This document shows, in pieces, positions 44,928-53,315 of a stretch of DNA of 64,000 nt. Within the stretch, counting starts at the first letter, position 1; every line of letters starts with the position of its first letter. A program made the position numbers and the translations under genes. The notes beneath the pieces are model-generated. The model worked only from the letters and a program-made list of their open reading frames with translations. It was not told where the DNA came from and did no database searches. The stretch comes from Candidatus Cloacimonadota bacterium (GTDB lineage: Bacteria > Cloacimonadota > Cloacimonadia > Cloacimonadales > TCS61), in assembly GCA_030445745.1 (NCBI GenBank), contig JASUTE010000001.1, positions 226,035 to 290,034 on the forward strand, in the 5' to 3' direction.

Positions 44928-46172
44928 ATGGATTTCACAGGTAAAAAAATGTTAGGAATAAATGGCTTGGGCAGGATTGGTAAGCTTACCCTTTGGAACC
45001 AATTAGCATTGAAACATTTTGATGGCTTTGTGGTAAATGTTGGTCGTGAAGTAGGTAAAGATTTTTCAGCAGTTATTCAGGCTATTGCTACCGATTCTAC
45101 CTATGGAAAGCTGGGAAAATTCCTTTATGGCATGTACCCAGAAAAATTTAAACTTAAAGTATTAAACGAACAGGAGCGATTGCTTGAATTAGATGGAATG
45201 CCAGTAAAAATACTGCAAAAAGCGAGGAATCCCAGAGAGATCGCTTGGTCGGAAAATGGGGTAAGATTAGTAATAGACTGTACAGGTAAGTTTCGTGATC
45301 CGGTAGTAGCTGCAGAGGAGCCGCGGGGAAGTATTCGTGGACACTTGAATGCAGGAGCGGAAAAAGTTTTAGTTAGTGCTCCATTCAAAATTAAAGATCC
45401 TACTAAAACCACCCCTGAAGATAGTACAATGCTGGTTTATGGGGTAAATCACCTAAACTATGACCCCGAAAAACATCATATTATTTCTGCTGCTAGCTGT
45501 ACCACCACAGGTTTAGCACATATGATGAAACCACTTTTGGAAGATGAAAGAACTGCTGATATTCTTACTGCTTCCATGTCTACCATTCATGCTGCCACAG
45601 GTTCCCAAAGTATTTTGGATTCAATGCCTAAAGCAGGTTCAAAAGATCTAAGGAAGAATAGGTCTGTTTTAAACAATATCATTCTCACCTCTACCGGAGC
45701 AGCTAAAGCACTCGAAAAAATTATTCCTCAAATTCAGGAGATCGGCTTTATGGCAGATTCGGTGCGAATTCCTACAAATACAGTTTCTCTTATCACCCTA
45801 AATATCACCTTTCATACAGAAATAGACGACAAAGGGAATCCTTATATTAATCGCAAATATATTAACGATATTTATAAAAAGGCAGCTGCAGGGCCGCAAA
45901 AAGATCTTTTAATTTTTAGCGAAGAACAAAATGTATCCGCAGATTTAATCGGCTATAAAGCTGCAGCAGTTATCGAAGGACACGAAACACACACCAGAAC
46001 GGGCTTTATGCATATTACACCTAAAACTTTACAGAGTTGTGGCATCGATAAAGATAAAAATCTTAGAATTCCGGTAACCCATGCGAAAATATTTGGCTGG
46101 TACGACAACGAATTCGGCAGCTATGTAAACAGCCTTTCCCGTTTGGCTATCTACGTAGATGAGCAAATGTAA
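44928..46172 (+). CDS. gap: Divergent glyceraldehyde-3-phosphate dehydrogenase
   Basis: A 414-residue GAPDH, longer than the usual 330-340. NAD-binding [16 protein letters not shown] is at the start. The catalytic Cys is in [12 protein letters not shown]; the usual SCTTNCLAP has Asn and a second Cys, here Thr and Gly. The catalytic His is in [29 protein letters not shown] and [15 protein letters not shown] are typical. An insertion around residues 50-80 and a longer middle explain the length. The two catalytic residues remain, so activity is likely. It lies 9 bases before selB and 47 after the PPDK-like gene; an AGGAG site precedes the ATG. Confidence 0.9.
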   Translation: MDFTGKKMLGINGLGRIGKLTLWNQLALKHFDGFVVNVGREVGKDFSAVIQAIATDSTYGKLGKFLYGMYPEKFKLKVLNEQERLLELDGMPVKILQKARNPREIAWSENGVRLVIDCTGKFRDPVVAAEEPRGSIRGHLNAGAEKVLVSAPFKIKDPTKTTPEDSTMLVYGVNHLNYDPEKHHIISAASCTTTGLAHMMKPLLEDERTADILTASMSTIHAATGSQSILDSMPKAGSKDLRKNRSVLNNIILTSTGAAKALEKIIPQIQEIGFMADSVRIPTNTVSLITLNITFHTEIDDKGNPYINRKYINDIYKKAAAGPQKDLLIFSEEQNVSADLIGYKAAAVIEGHETHTRTGFMHITPKTLQSCGIDKDKNLRIPVTHAKIFGWYDNEFGSYVNSLSRLAIYVDEQM

Positions 46173-46181
46173 GGAAGATTT

Positions 46182-48134
46182 ATGAAGCATCTTATTATGG
46201 GCACAGCAGGGCACATTGACCATGGTAAAACAACGCTCATAAAAGCTATCACTGGCTTTGATTGCGATACCCACAAAGAGGAAAAACTGCGGGGAATTAC
46301 CATAAATCTGGGCTTTACCCATCTGGATCTTCCCACTGGCGAGAGCTTGGGAATTGTAGATGTACCCGGTCACGCCGATTTTGTGAATACAATGGTAGCT
46401 GGCGCCAGCGGCATCGATTTTGTATTGTTGGTGGTAGCTGCCGATGCTGGTGTGATGCCGCAAACGATGGAACATCTACAAATTATGGATATCTTGGGTA
46501 TAAAGCAAGGAATAATCGTACTCACCAAGATAGATTTAGTGGATAAGGTGCTTTTGGAAATGGCCAGGGAAGAAGTACGCGAAAGTGTGGAAGGTACTTT
46601 TTTGGAAGATGCCGAGATTATACCCGTTTCTGCCCAGACAGGTGAGGGCTTAGAAATTTTGGTGCAAAAATTAGCAAAAATGGAAGCAGAACTCCCGCAA
46701 CGCGAAGCTGGCGAAGTTTTTCGCATGTTTATCGATAGAATTTTCACTGTACCAGGCTTTGGTACTGTGGTAAACGGCTCCGCCCTGAGTGGTGCTATTC
46801 ACAAAAATGAAAAAGTCTATTTATTACCTCCAGCCAAAAGTTTGCGCATAAGAAGGATAGAGCGTCATGGTCAGGAGGTGGAAGAAGTTAGTTCCGGCGA
46901 TCGCGTGTCTTTAAATTTAACCGGCTTAGACAGAGCGGAATTTGAGCGAGGTATGTTGATTAGCGACCGTGTGTTGCAAAGTACCACCATGATAGATGCC
47001 AAACTAAAATTATTCCAACATAATCGTCCTTTCGCAATCTGGACGCAGGTGATTTTTTTATTAGGAACCTATCTCAGCCAAGCACGTGTACACCTTATCG
47101 ATAGTAACCATTTGGAAGCAGGGGATAGTGCTATTGTACAAATACATTTGGAAAAGCCTCTTATAGCCCAATTTGGTGATAATTTCGTTATTCGCAGCTC
47201 TTCCAGCGATATCACTTTGGGGGGAGGTGAAATTATTGATGTACATCCACTACATCACAGAAGGCGGCCAGAAAAATTAATAAAATCGCTGCACCAGGTT
47301 GTAGAGGGCGATCTCCCTGATCTGATTGCAGCAGAAATTCGTAAGCGGATTGTGCCGGTTTCCCACGATTATATGGCTGCTATTTTGAATATTTCTCCAC
47401 AAAAAGTTTTAGAAGTAGTAGCTAAAGAGTTACCTGGCGATATAATTGCGTTACCTTCCCAAGATACTGTTTATCTTATGAAACATAAAGATCGTGAAAA
47501 ATGGGAAGGTAGAATATTGCGCCATCTGAAGACTTACCATAAGCGCAACCCGATGGATGAAAAAGGTCGTACTTTCGAGGAACTGATGGGACTTTTTGGG
47601 GTTAATCGCAGTTCTACCACTGAAACCATACTACGCTTACTTTTGGATGAACTTACCAGACAAAAAAAGCTGAAAAGAGTGGAACATACCTGGGCACTGG
47701 CAGAACATAAAGTCGTGCTTACATCCCAAGAAAAAGAACAGGTAAATTTTGTAGAAAATTATTTGAAAAATTGTGGTGTACATGTACCGCTGCTTTCCAA
47801 ACTTATTTCACTGGCAAATAAAAAACAGATTGGCGAAAATAAATTGAAACAGATTCTGCGATTACTAGTGAATAAAGGCTTGGCATACAATATCGATGGG
47901 AACTTCTTGCATGCTGATTTGGTAGATGAATTCAGACAGAAATTGCTAGAATATTTAGTAGAGCATAAGGAAGGCTGCACCGTGGCAGATTTCAGAGATC
48001 TAATCGGCGGAAATCGCAAAATATGTCTGTTATTACTGAATTTATTCGACAGTGAAGGAATTACTGTACGCAAGGGTGATTATCGCCATATAACCGAAAA
48101 GGGTCGCAAAAAATTAGCTGAATTACAAGGTTAG
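46182..48134 (+). CDS. selB: Selenocysteine-specific elongation factor
   Basis: SelB is the GTPase that carries Sec-tRNA-Sec to the ribosome and binds the SECIS hairpin. The 650 residues contain G1 [19 protein letters not shown], the switch region [19 protein letters not shown]3 [12 protein letters not shown]4 LTKIDLVDK, and G5 [10 protein letters not shown]. The domain 2 signature is [17 protein letters not shown]. The C-terminal half is four winged-helix domains (HYLISILKH-like repeats ending in [20 protein letters not shown]). Length fits SelB of anaerobes. Convergent with yedF, overlapping it by 12 bases. Confidence 0.95.
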   Translation: MKHLIMGTAGHIDHGKTTLIKAITGFDCDTHKEEKLRGITINLGFTHLDLPTGESLGIVDVPGHADFVNTMVAGASGIDFVLLVVAADAGVMPQTMEHLQIMDILGIKQGIIVLTKIDLVDKVLLEMAREEVRESVEGTFLEDAEIIPVSAQTGEGLEILVQKLAKMEAELPQREAGEVFRMFIDRIFTVPGFGTVVNGSALSGAIHKNEKVYLLPPAKSLRIRRIERHGQEVEEVSSGDRVSLNLTGLDRAEFERGMLISDRVLQSTTMIDAKLKLFQHNRPFAIWTQVIFLLGTYLSQARVHLIDSNHLEAGDSAIVQIHLEKPLIAQFGDNFVIRSSSSDITLGGGEIIDVHPLHHRRRPEKLIKSLHQVVEGDLPDLIAAEIRKRIVPVSHDYMAAILNISPQKVLEVVAKELPGDIIALPSQDTVYLMKHKDREKWEGRILRHLKTYHKRNPMDEKGRTFEELMGLFGVNRSSTTETILRLLLDELTRQKKLKRVEHTWALAEHKVVLTSQEKEQVNFVENYLKNCGVHVPLLSKLISLANKKQIGENKLKQILRLLVNKGLAYNIDGNFLHADLVDEFRQKLLEYLVEHKEGCTVADFRDLIGGNRKICLLLLNLFDSEGITVRKGDYRHITEKGRKKLAELQG

Positions 48135-48722
48135 AACCTTATCGGGACCGGTAAGATTTTCAGCAATTTCATACATATTGGAAACAGAACCTACAGCCAG
48201 TTTATCTTTTAAGCCAAAATAATCTAAGCAGGTGCCACATACCAAAATTTGCAGATCTTTTTGCAAGGTTTGCAAATTCGCCAGTGCTTCCGAACCTTGC
48301 ACAGCCAGCTTCACGCCAGAATTCATTAAAATTAACTTTTTAGGTTTGCATTGCAATTGGGTTAAAGTATATAAAAAAGATTTCATCAGCAAAGCTCCCA
48401 ATTCCTGGCTACCTTTTCCTAAAATATTGGAAGATATAAAGATTATTTTCGCATCTGGACAACTAATTTTCGGTTTATTTTTCTCTATTTTTTCCACTAC
48501 TTTGGAGTCAGTTTTTATTATCACATGATAGTTTCCAGCTTTTTGAAGTATTTCGGTAACAGTGTTTCCCATATTTTCAGCAAATCGCTGGACGTTTTGG
48601 CTGGCAGGTTTGTTATCTACAATTACTTCTAATTCACTAAATTTGCCTTCTTCTAATGCATTTTTGGTTCTAATTACAGGTTGCGGACAAGCTAAGCCGC
48701 GCCCATCAACTATTTTCTTCAT
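48123..48722 (-). CDS. yedF: Selenium metabolism protein YedF (TusA plus DsrE-like)
   Basis: A 199-residue protein with an N-terminal TusA/SirA fold (VDGRGLACPQPVIRTKNAL, the CPxP motif with Cys near residue 12) and a C-terminal DsrE/peroxiredoxin-like half ending KLAVGSVSNMYEIAENL. Genomic association with selD defines this family; it is proposed to carry sulfur or selenium. I place the start at the ATG 11 codons into the track ORF, since the extra segment overlaps the DUF3343 gene. It is last in the selenium operon and converges with selB. The active-site Cys codon is TGT. In some bacteria this position is selenocysteine. Confidence 0.88.
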   Translation of the reverse strand: MKKIVDGRGLACPQPVIRTKNALEEGKFSELEVIVDNKPASQNVQRFAENMGNTVTEILQKAGNYHVIIKTDSKVVEKIEKNKPKISCPDAKIIFISSNILGKGSQELGALLMKSFLYTLTQLQCKPKKLILMNSGVKLAVQGSEALANLQTLQKDLQILVCGTCLDYFGLKDKLAVGSVSNMYEIAENLTGPDKVLTL

Positions 48723-48957
48723 AATTAATATTTCCTTCCATATCTTTTTTGACAATGTATATTTTAGCGTATTGCAATTGTTGTTTAGATAAATTTTCCT
48801 TTAGTTCGGGTAGATCCCATTTTTTTGTTAACAGCGAAAATCCGCATTCAGAGCTAATTTGGCGTGGTGTTGGAATAATTTCTACAAATCTATGCAAGCG
48901 TGTGTTCGCTTTTATCGCCTGGTGCGAGCTGGCAAAGGTTATTACATATTCTGTCAT
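48706..48957 (-). CDS. DUF3343 family putative Se/S carrier protein
   Basis: An 83-residue protein (MTEYVITFASSHQAIKANTRLH, IPTPRQISSECGFSLL), shorter than the track ORF, whose first 22 codons lie inside selD. DUF3343 proteins occur next to selD, yedF and a cysteine desulfurase-like gene. They have one conserved Cys (SSECGFSL) that may bind selenium or sulfur. Start overlaps the selD stop (ATGA). The stop overlaps the yedF start by 17 bases. Function is inferred from context. Confidence 0.82.
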   Translation of the reverse strand: MTEYVITFASSHQAIKANTRLHRFVEIIPTPRQISSECGFSLLTKKWDLPELKENLSKQQLQYAKIYIVKKDMEGNINYEENS

Positions 48958-49985
48958 AATCTTACCTCTATTTTTTCTGCCTTGGAAGTTGTTTTGCCTA
49001 TCTTTTGGGCTGTTATGTTGCACTTATGCATAGCCTTGACAATTTTTGTGCTTTCTTGTTTAGGAACAACTAAAAGCAGGCCTCCAGAAGTTTGCGGATC
49101 GAAAAGGATATCTAGTTTTTCTGGTGGAATTTTGCTATTTTCTACCAGCATTTTTTGTCTGAATTCTTTGTTTCTGTAAGTACCGGCAGGAACCATTGCT
49201 AATTTAGCATAATCGGTAACCTCGGGCAGCAATTCTATCTTATCGTAATAAATTTCGACGCCAAAGTTGCTCTTCACTATCATCTCGGCAATATGTCCCA
49301 ATAAACCAAAGCCGGTAATATCGGTACAAGCAACCACGTTGAAATCATTAGCAATTTCTGCAGCATATTTATTCAGCTGCTTCATGGAGTGAGAAGAGGC
49401 TTTGATAGCTTTTGGGGAAGCTAAACCACCACGCAGAGCAGTATTGATAATGCCAGTGCCGATAGGTTTGGTTAAAATGAGATCGCAATTTGCTTGCAGT
49501 GTATTGTTTAGCAATATTTTGCTGGGTTCAGCCTGGCCAGTTACTGCTAAGCCGAATTTTAACTCATCATCTTCCACACTATGACCGCCCAGCAGAGCGC
49601 ATTCTGCTTCTTGCAGTTTGTCTAAACTTCCTCTCATAATATTTCTAAGCACATCAATATCCATTTTTTTCTGAGGAAAATTTACAATACTAAGTGCAGA
49701 AATTGGTTTTGCGCCCATCGCATAAATATCCGATAGTGCATTTGCAGTTGCGATTTGACCAAACTCAAAGGGATCGTCTACTATTGGTGGGAAAAAATCT
49801 ACAGATTGTATTAAGGCAGTATTTTCATTTATTTTATAAACACCAGCATCTTCGGCATGATGATAGTCTATTAATAAATTTGGATATTTGGGTTGGCTAA
49901 GCCCACATAAAGCCTGGTCTAAGACACACGGTCCTAGCTTTGCTCCACACCCACTGAAGCGAGTGTATTTGGTTAGATCAATCAT
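48954..49985 (-). CDS. selD: Selenophosphate synthetase
   Basis: SelD makes selenophosphate from selenide and ATP for SelA and for selenium modification of tRNA or cofactors. The 343-residue protein has the glycine-rich N-terminal loop with YTRFSGCGAKLGP (active Cys or Sec position at residue 13, TGT), the ATP/metal motifs IQSVDFFPPIVDDPFEFGQIATANALSDIYAMGA, LGGHSVEDDELKFGLAVTG, and TDITGFGLLGHIAEM, and FDPQTSGGLL at the end. It overlaps the upstream aminotransferase gene and the DUF3343 gene. The active-site codon is followed by a short hairpin; see findings. Confidence 0.95.
   Translation of the reverse strand: MIDLTKYTRFSGCGAKLGPCVLDQALCGLSQPKYPNLLIDYHHAEDAGVYKINENTALIQSVDFFPPIVDDPFEFGQIATANALSDIYAMGAKPISALSIVNFPQKKMDIDVLRNIMRGSLDKLQEAECALLGGHSVEDDELKFGLAVTGQAEPSKILLNNTLQANCDLILTKPIGTGIINTALRGGLASPKAIKASSHSMKQLNKYAAEIANDFNVVACTDITGFGLLGHIAEMIVKSNFGVEIYYDKIELLPEVTDYAKLAMVPAGTYRNKEFRQKMLVENSKIPPEKLDILFDPQTSGGLLLVVPKQESTKIVKAMHKCNITAQKIGKTTSKAEKIEVRL
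49919..49949 (-). promoter_or_regulatory. SECIS-like hairpin after the selD active-site Cys codon (speculative)
   Basis: On the minus strand, TGT at 49947-49949 is followed by a 9-nt spacer. Then comes the stem CTAGGAC/GTCTTAG (7 bp, one G-U) with the loop CGTGT. The loop begins 16 nt after the codon and has G as its second base, within the size and distance range given for bacterial SECIS elements. Chance hairpins in coding DNA are common, so this is only a candidate. Confidence 0.3.
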
Positions 49986-51132
49986 ATGCTCGGTTCCTTA
50001 TAATCTTTTTCAATATTCTTATTGCTTCATCTATTTGCCACTGGCTGGTAAAATAACCCGGACTGAATCTCACAGTTCCGCCCCTGGCAAAAGTTCCTAT
50101 AGTTTTATGTGCTGCTGGCGCACAATGTAATCCCATGCGCGTAGCAATCTCGTATTTGTCAAGTTGAGTAGTAAGATAGCTAAGTGAAATATTAGGTGAA
50201 AACACTGAGAGGATACCAATTTGCTTCTGCAGATCAGCGGGTGATACAAGCACCAGTTCATCTATTGTTTTTAATTGTTCTACAAAATAAGCAGTAATAT
50301 CTTCTTTTTGCTTTTTTATTTTGTTCACAGATGTTGTTAACAGAAAATCTAAAGCGGCATTAAGCCCTGCTAAAGAAGCCACATTTTGGGTGCCACTTTC
50401 GAACTTATCTGGTCGAAAATCAGGTTGTATTTCGAGTTCTGAACGACTACCAGTACCGCCGAACATAAGTGGAGAAAGCTGAATTTTAGGATCACAGTAA
50501 AAACCACCAGTGCCGGTAGGTCCTAATAAGCCCTTATGTCCTGGAAAACAGATAATATCTATGTTTGTGGCAATTTTCTCCAGAGGATAAGTACCGAACA
50601 CCTGAGCTGCATCTAAACAAAAAATCACCTTGTGTTTTTTAGCTACTGCAGCCATTTCTCTGATAGGGAAAATAGACCCAATTACATTGGAAGCAGCTGT
50701 ACTTACCAATAATTTTGGTTTTTTTTGTATTTTCTGCAGAAAATCGTTCCAAATAGGAAAACCATGTTTATCGCATTTAAATTGCGATATTTTTATATTC
50801 CTGGTTTTTTCTAAATGACGCAAAGGACGCATAACCGCATTATGCTCCATACTGGAAGTTAGCACACTGTCACCTTCTGTTAAAATTCCTAGAATAACTG
50901 TATTCAATGCCTGGGTTGCGTTAAGTGTGAAACTAATATTTTCACTGTCTTCTTTTCCAAGTAATTTAACCAGTTTTTCACGTGTTTCGAATAATATAGC
51001 GCTAGCTTTCACAGCAGAGCTATGAGACGAGCGACCGGCATTTGCACCTATTTTGTCTAAAAAATTAAAAACTGCTTGGGCTACTCCAGGAGCTTTGGGA
51101 AAAGAAGTAGCTGCATTATCTAAATAAATCAT
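49978..51132 (-). CDS. Class V aminotransferase, cysteine desulfurase/selenocysteine lyase-like
   Basis: A 384-residue PLP enzyme of the NifS/CsdB fold, expected to free Se or S for SelD. It begins MIYLDNAATSFPKAPGV. It holds TLNATQALN, SMEHNAVMRPL, FCLDAAQVFG, the PLP lysine in FPGHKGLLGPTGTGGFY, and ESGTQNVASLAGL. The catalytic Cys loop is TRMGLHCAPAAHKTIG. It belongs to the subgroup next to selD, yedF and DUF3343 (the EF2568-like family), which differs from IscS. First gene of the four-gene operon; it overlaps selD by 8 bases. Confidence 0.9.
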   Translation of the reverse strand: MIYLDNAATSFPKAPGVAQAVFNFLDKIGANAGRSSHSSAVKASAILFETREKLVKLLGKEDSENISFTLNATQALNTVILGILTEGDSVLTSSMEHNAVMRPLRHLEKTRNIKISQFKCDKHGFPIWNDFLQKIQKKPKLLVSTAASNVIGSIFPIREMAAVAKKHKVIFCLDAAQVFGTYPLEKIATNIDIICFPGHKGLLGPTGTGGFYCDPKIQLSPLMFGGTGSRSELEIQPDFRPDKFESGTQNVASLAGLNAALDFLLTTSVNKIKKQKEDITAYFVEQLKTIDELVLVSPADLQKQIGILSVFSPNISLSYLTTQLDKYEIATRMGLHCAPAAHKTIGTFARGGTVRFSPGYFTSQWQIDEAIRILKKIIRNRAYD

Positions 51133-51150
51133 TTTTCTTACCTTTTTTTC

Positions 51151-51178
51151 TTAATAAAAACGAGGGTAAAAATGTCAA
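51151..51178 (-). promoter_or_regulatory. Promoter of the selenium (csd-like/selD) operon
   Basis: On the minus strand, a perfect TTGACA (51173-51178), 16-base spacing, then TATTAA (51151-51156). It lies about 20 bases before the start codon, with AAAGGTAAG as ribosome site. Confidence 0.55.
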
Positions 51179-51274
51179 CTTTTTGCTGAAAATAATTGCT
51201 AATAATAGAACTATGCAGCACAAGCATCTTTATTTGATATAAGTGGCCAAAATTTGTATCACCACAAAAAATAT

Positions 51275-51303
51275 TTGACATAAAATATCGGAACGGCAAT
51301 TTA
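51275..51303 (+). promoter_or_regulatory. Candidate promoter of the formate/nitrite channel gene
   Basis: TTGACA (51275-51280) and AATTTA 17 bases later, about 20 bases upstream of the start codon. The -10 is not canonical but resembles those at gltX and the tRNA. Confidence 0.35.
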
Positions 51304-51322
51304 AAGACCAAATGGGGGTAGT

Positions 51323-52123
51323 ATGGCAGGTTTCAATTCACCAAGCAGTATTGCTGAAACCGTGATAAACAAGGTTGGGGTTACTAAGTGCAAAATCGGT
51401 TTTTGGAAGTTGGTAATCTTAGGTATTTTAGCTGGTGCTTTTATTGCTTTTGGTGCTCAGTTAGCCACCCGAGTAGGTGCACTCGTATCAGATCCCGGAA
51501 TATCTATTTTAATTTTTGGGAGTGTGTTTAGTGTTGGCCTCATGCTAGTGGTTATAGCTGGAGCGGAGCTTTTTACTGGTAACAATCTTATGTTCATGTC
51601 TGTTTTAGCTGGTAAAGTCAAATATTCACAAATGTTGCAGAAATGGTTGATAGTTTTCATATCCAATTTTATAGGATCAATGCTTCTAGTTTGGTTTATG
51701 TACAGCTCAGGGCTTGTATCGGGTGATATAGCAGCTGAAGCTATTTCTATAGCACAATCTAAGGTAAGTTTATCTTTCTGGCCAGCTTTTGTGCGTGGTA
51801 TAATGTGTAATTGGCTGGTATGTTTAGCTGTATGGTTGGCTTTAGCTTCCCATGATGTTACAGGAAAATTATTTGGGATATTTTTTCCGATTATGGCTTT
51901 TGCAGCATCAGGGTTTGAACATAGTGTAGCAAATATGTATTTCATTCCTATAGGTATGTATCTGCAAGATCCCATGGAAGCAGTTATGTTAGGAGAAACA
52001 CTTATTACTTGGAAGGGATTTTTCATTAATCTGATTCCCGTTACTTTAGGTAACATAGTAGGTGGTGCTGGTTTCGTAGCTACGCTTTATTGGTTAGTAT
52101 ACTATAAACTTAAAACCAAATAA
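51323..52123 (+). CDS. Formate/nitrite transporter family channel (FocA-like)
   Basis: A 266-residue integral membrane protein with six to seven helices. It shows the FNT pore motifs ILAGAFIAFGAQLATRVGA (first half), IAGAELFTGNNLMFM (TM2-3 loop), FVRGIMCNWLVCLAVWLALAS with the pore-lining GIxCNWxVC, and IVGGAGFVATLYWLVYY at the end. A GGGGGTAGT ribosome site precedes the ATG. Such channels move formate, nitrite, hydrosulfide or similar anions. Adjacent selenium genes and a mobA remnant favour formate, but that is context only. Confidence 0.9.
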   Translation: MAGFNSPSSIAETVINKVGVTKCKIGFWKLVILGILAGAFIAFGAQLATRVGALVSDPGISILIFGSVFSVGLMLVVIAGAELFTGNNLMFMSVLAGKVKYSQMLQKWLIVFISNFIGSMLLVWFMYSSGLVSGDIAAEAISIAQSKVSLSFWPAFVRGIMCNWLVCLAVWLALASHDVTGKLFGIFFPIMAFAASGFEHSVANMYFIPIGMYLQDPMEAVMLGETLITWKGFFINLIPVTLGNIVGGAGFVATLYWLVYYKLKTK

Positions 52124-52149
52124 TTCTATTTAGCCCAGTCAAAAGGCGG

Positions 52150-52350
52150 GTGTTTTTGAGGAATATTTTGCAAAATATCTCTGCATATATCTTAGCTGAT
52201 GGTGAAAATAGTCGCATAGGGAGGGGAAAAGGCCTATTGCAAATAAATAATTTCACTATTTTGGGAAACACGATCTTGCTTTTACAAAAGAACTTTCCAC
52301 AAGTTAAAATTGCATCAACCAAGCAGCTGATAATATTTTGTTTAAATTGA
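52150..52350 (+). pseudogene. mobA: N-terminal fragment of molybdenum cofactor guanylyltransferase MobA
   Basis: The 66-residue ORF reads AYILADGENSRIGRGKGLLQI, matching the nucleotide-binding signature aiILAGGxSxRxGxxKxLL of MobA, followed by a beta-alpha unit (TILLLQKNFPQVKIAST). The first Gly of the GG is Asp, and the frame stops at 66 of about 190 residues. Start would be GTG. It follows the FNT channel gene and precedes the radical SAM gene. Probably a truncated gene, implying past molybdenum- or tungsten-pterin enzyme maturation here. Confidence 0.55.
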
Positions 52351-52382
52351 CAAACCACCAGCTATTTTTGTTTTGTCAAATT

Positions 52383-53315
52383 ATGAAAACAAGATTAGAA
52401 GAACGGATATACACATATTCTAATTATTTAAAACAAAAATTTGGACGCAAGATATTCCGGGTTGGATTGAGCACAGGTATTCCTTGCCCTCATCGAGTAA
52501 AAACAGGTGGTTGTGTTTTTTGCAATCCGCATACCTTTACCGGCGATTATGTTAGGAAAGAACTATCCATTCAGCGACAGCTGCAGGAGGCTGTTCCAAA
52601 AATAAAAGCAAATTGTGGCGATGTAGGTCTGTTGGCCTATTTTCAAGATGAAACTTCCACCGCTGGCAAGATCACAGAATTACAGAAAAAATTCAACTCT
52701 GCGTTAAATTATCCGGAAGTGTATGGATTGGTTCTCTCCACCCGCCCTGATTTTATCAATGTAGAAACAGTAGAGATGTTAAAACAAATCAGTAAACCTG
52801 TTACTGTGGAAATTGGTCTCCAATCAATCCACGATTCCAGTCTGGAATTTTTAAATCGCGGCCATTCCTATAAACAGGTAGATGAAGCTATTAATTTATG
52901 TGGAAATTACGGTTTGGAAGTGGGGGTTCATTTGATTTTGGGTATTCCCGGCGAAAGTTTCCAAGAAATGAAAGCAACCGTGCAATATGTGAGTCAGAAT
53001 GATAACATTAAGCAAGTTAAATTCCATAATTTGGTAGTGTTCAAAAATACTAAGTTGGCTCAGATGATTAAGGCAAAAGAGATAATAAGTATTGACAGCT
53101 ATATCGATATTCTGACTAATTTACTGGCGTATTTAAAAGGAAATAAGGTTGTAACTCGCTTATTCACTTCCAATATTACTGGCAGTGAGCTAGCAGTGGG
53201 TAATTTGACTGGTAATAAAACCAAATGGATGAACCAGTTAAGAAAAACTATGATAGCACGTGATATAGTGCAGGGTAGCAAAACAGATTTAACCTATGAA
53301 GGGAGGCAGGTATGA
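52383..53315 (+). CDS. Radical SAM protein, YhcC/TIGR01212 family
   Basis: A protein of about 310 residues; ATG at 52383 is favoured over the track start, because the preceding 15 codons are unlike the family. Signature GIPCPHRVKTGGCVFC holds the radical SAM cysteines, with the unusual C-x7-C-x2-C spacing of this family. YFQDETSTAGKI, VEIGLQSIHDSSLEFLNRGHSY and VGVHLILGIPGESF follow. The C-terminal part is LVVFKNTKLA. The biochemical role of the family is not established. It overlaps the M28 peptidase gene (ATGA) as first gene of a six-gene operon. Confidence 0.9.
   Translation: MKTRLEERIYTYSNYLKQKFGRKIFRVGLSTGIPCPHRVKTGGCVFCNPHTFTGDYVRKELSIQRQLQEAVPKIKANCGDVGLLAYFQDETSTAGKITELQKKFNSALNYPEVYGLVLSTRPDFINVETVEMLKQISKPVTVEIGLQSIHDSSLEFLNRGHSYKQVDEAINLCGNYGLEVGVHLILGIPGESFQEMKATVQYVSQNDNIKQVKFHNLVVFKNTKLAQMIKAKEIISIDSYIDILTNLLAYLKGNKVVTRLFTSNITGSELAVGNLTGNKTKWMNQLRKTMIARDIVQGSKTDLTYEGRQV

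Noticed and set aside
48650-48722. YedF CPQP cysteine (TGT) as a second Sec-coded site
   Set aside because: I could not find a hairpin of convincing length at 16-37 nt downstream of the codon.
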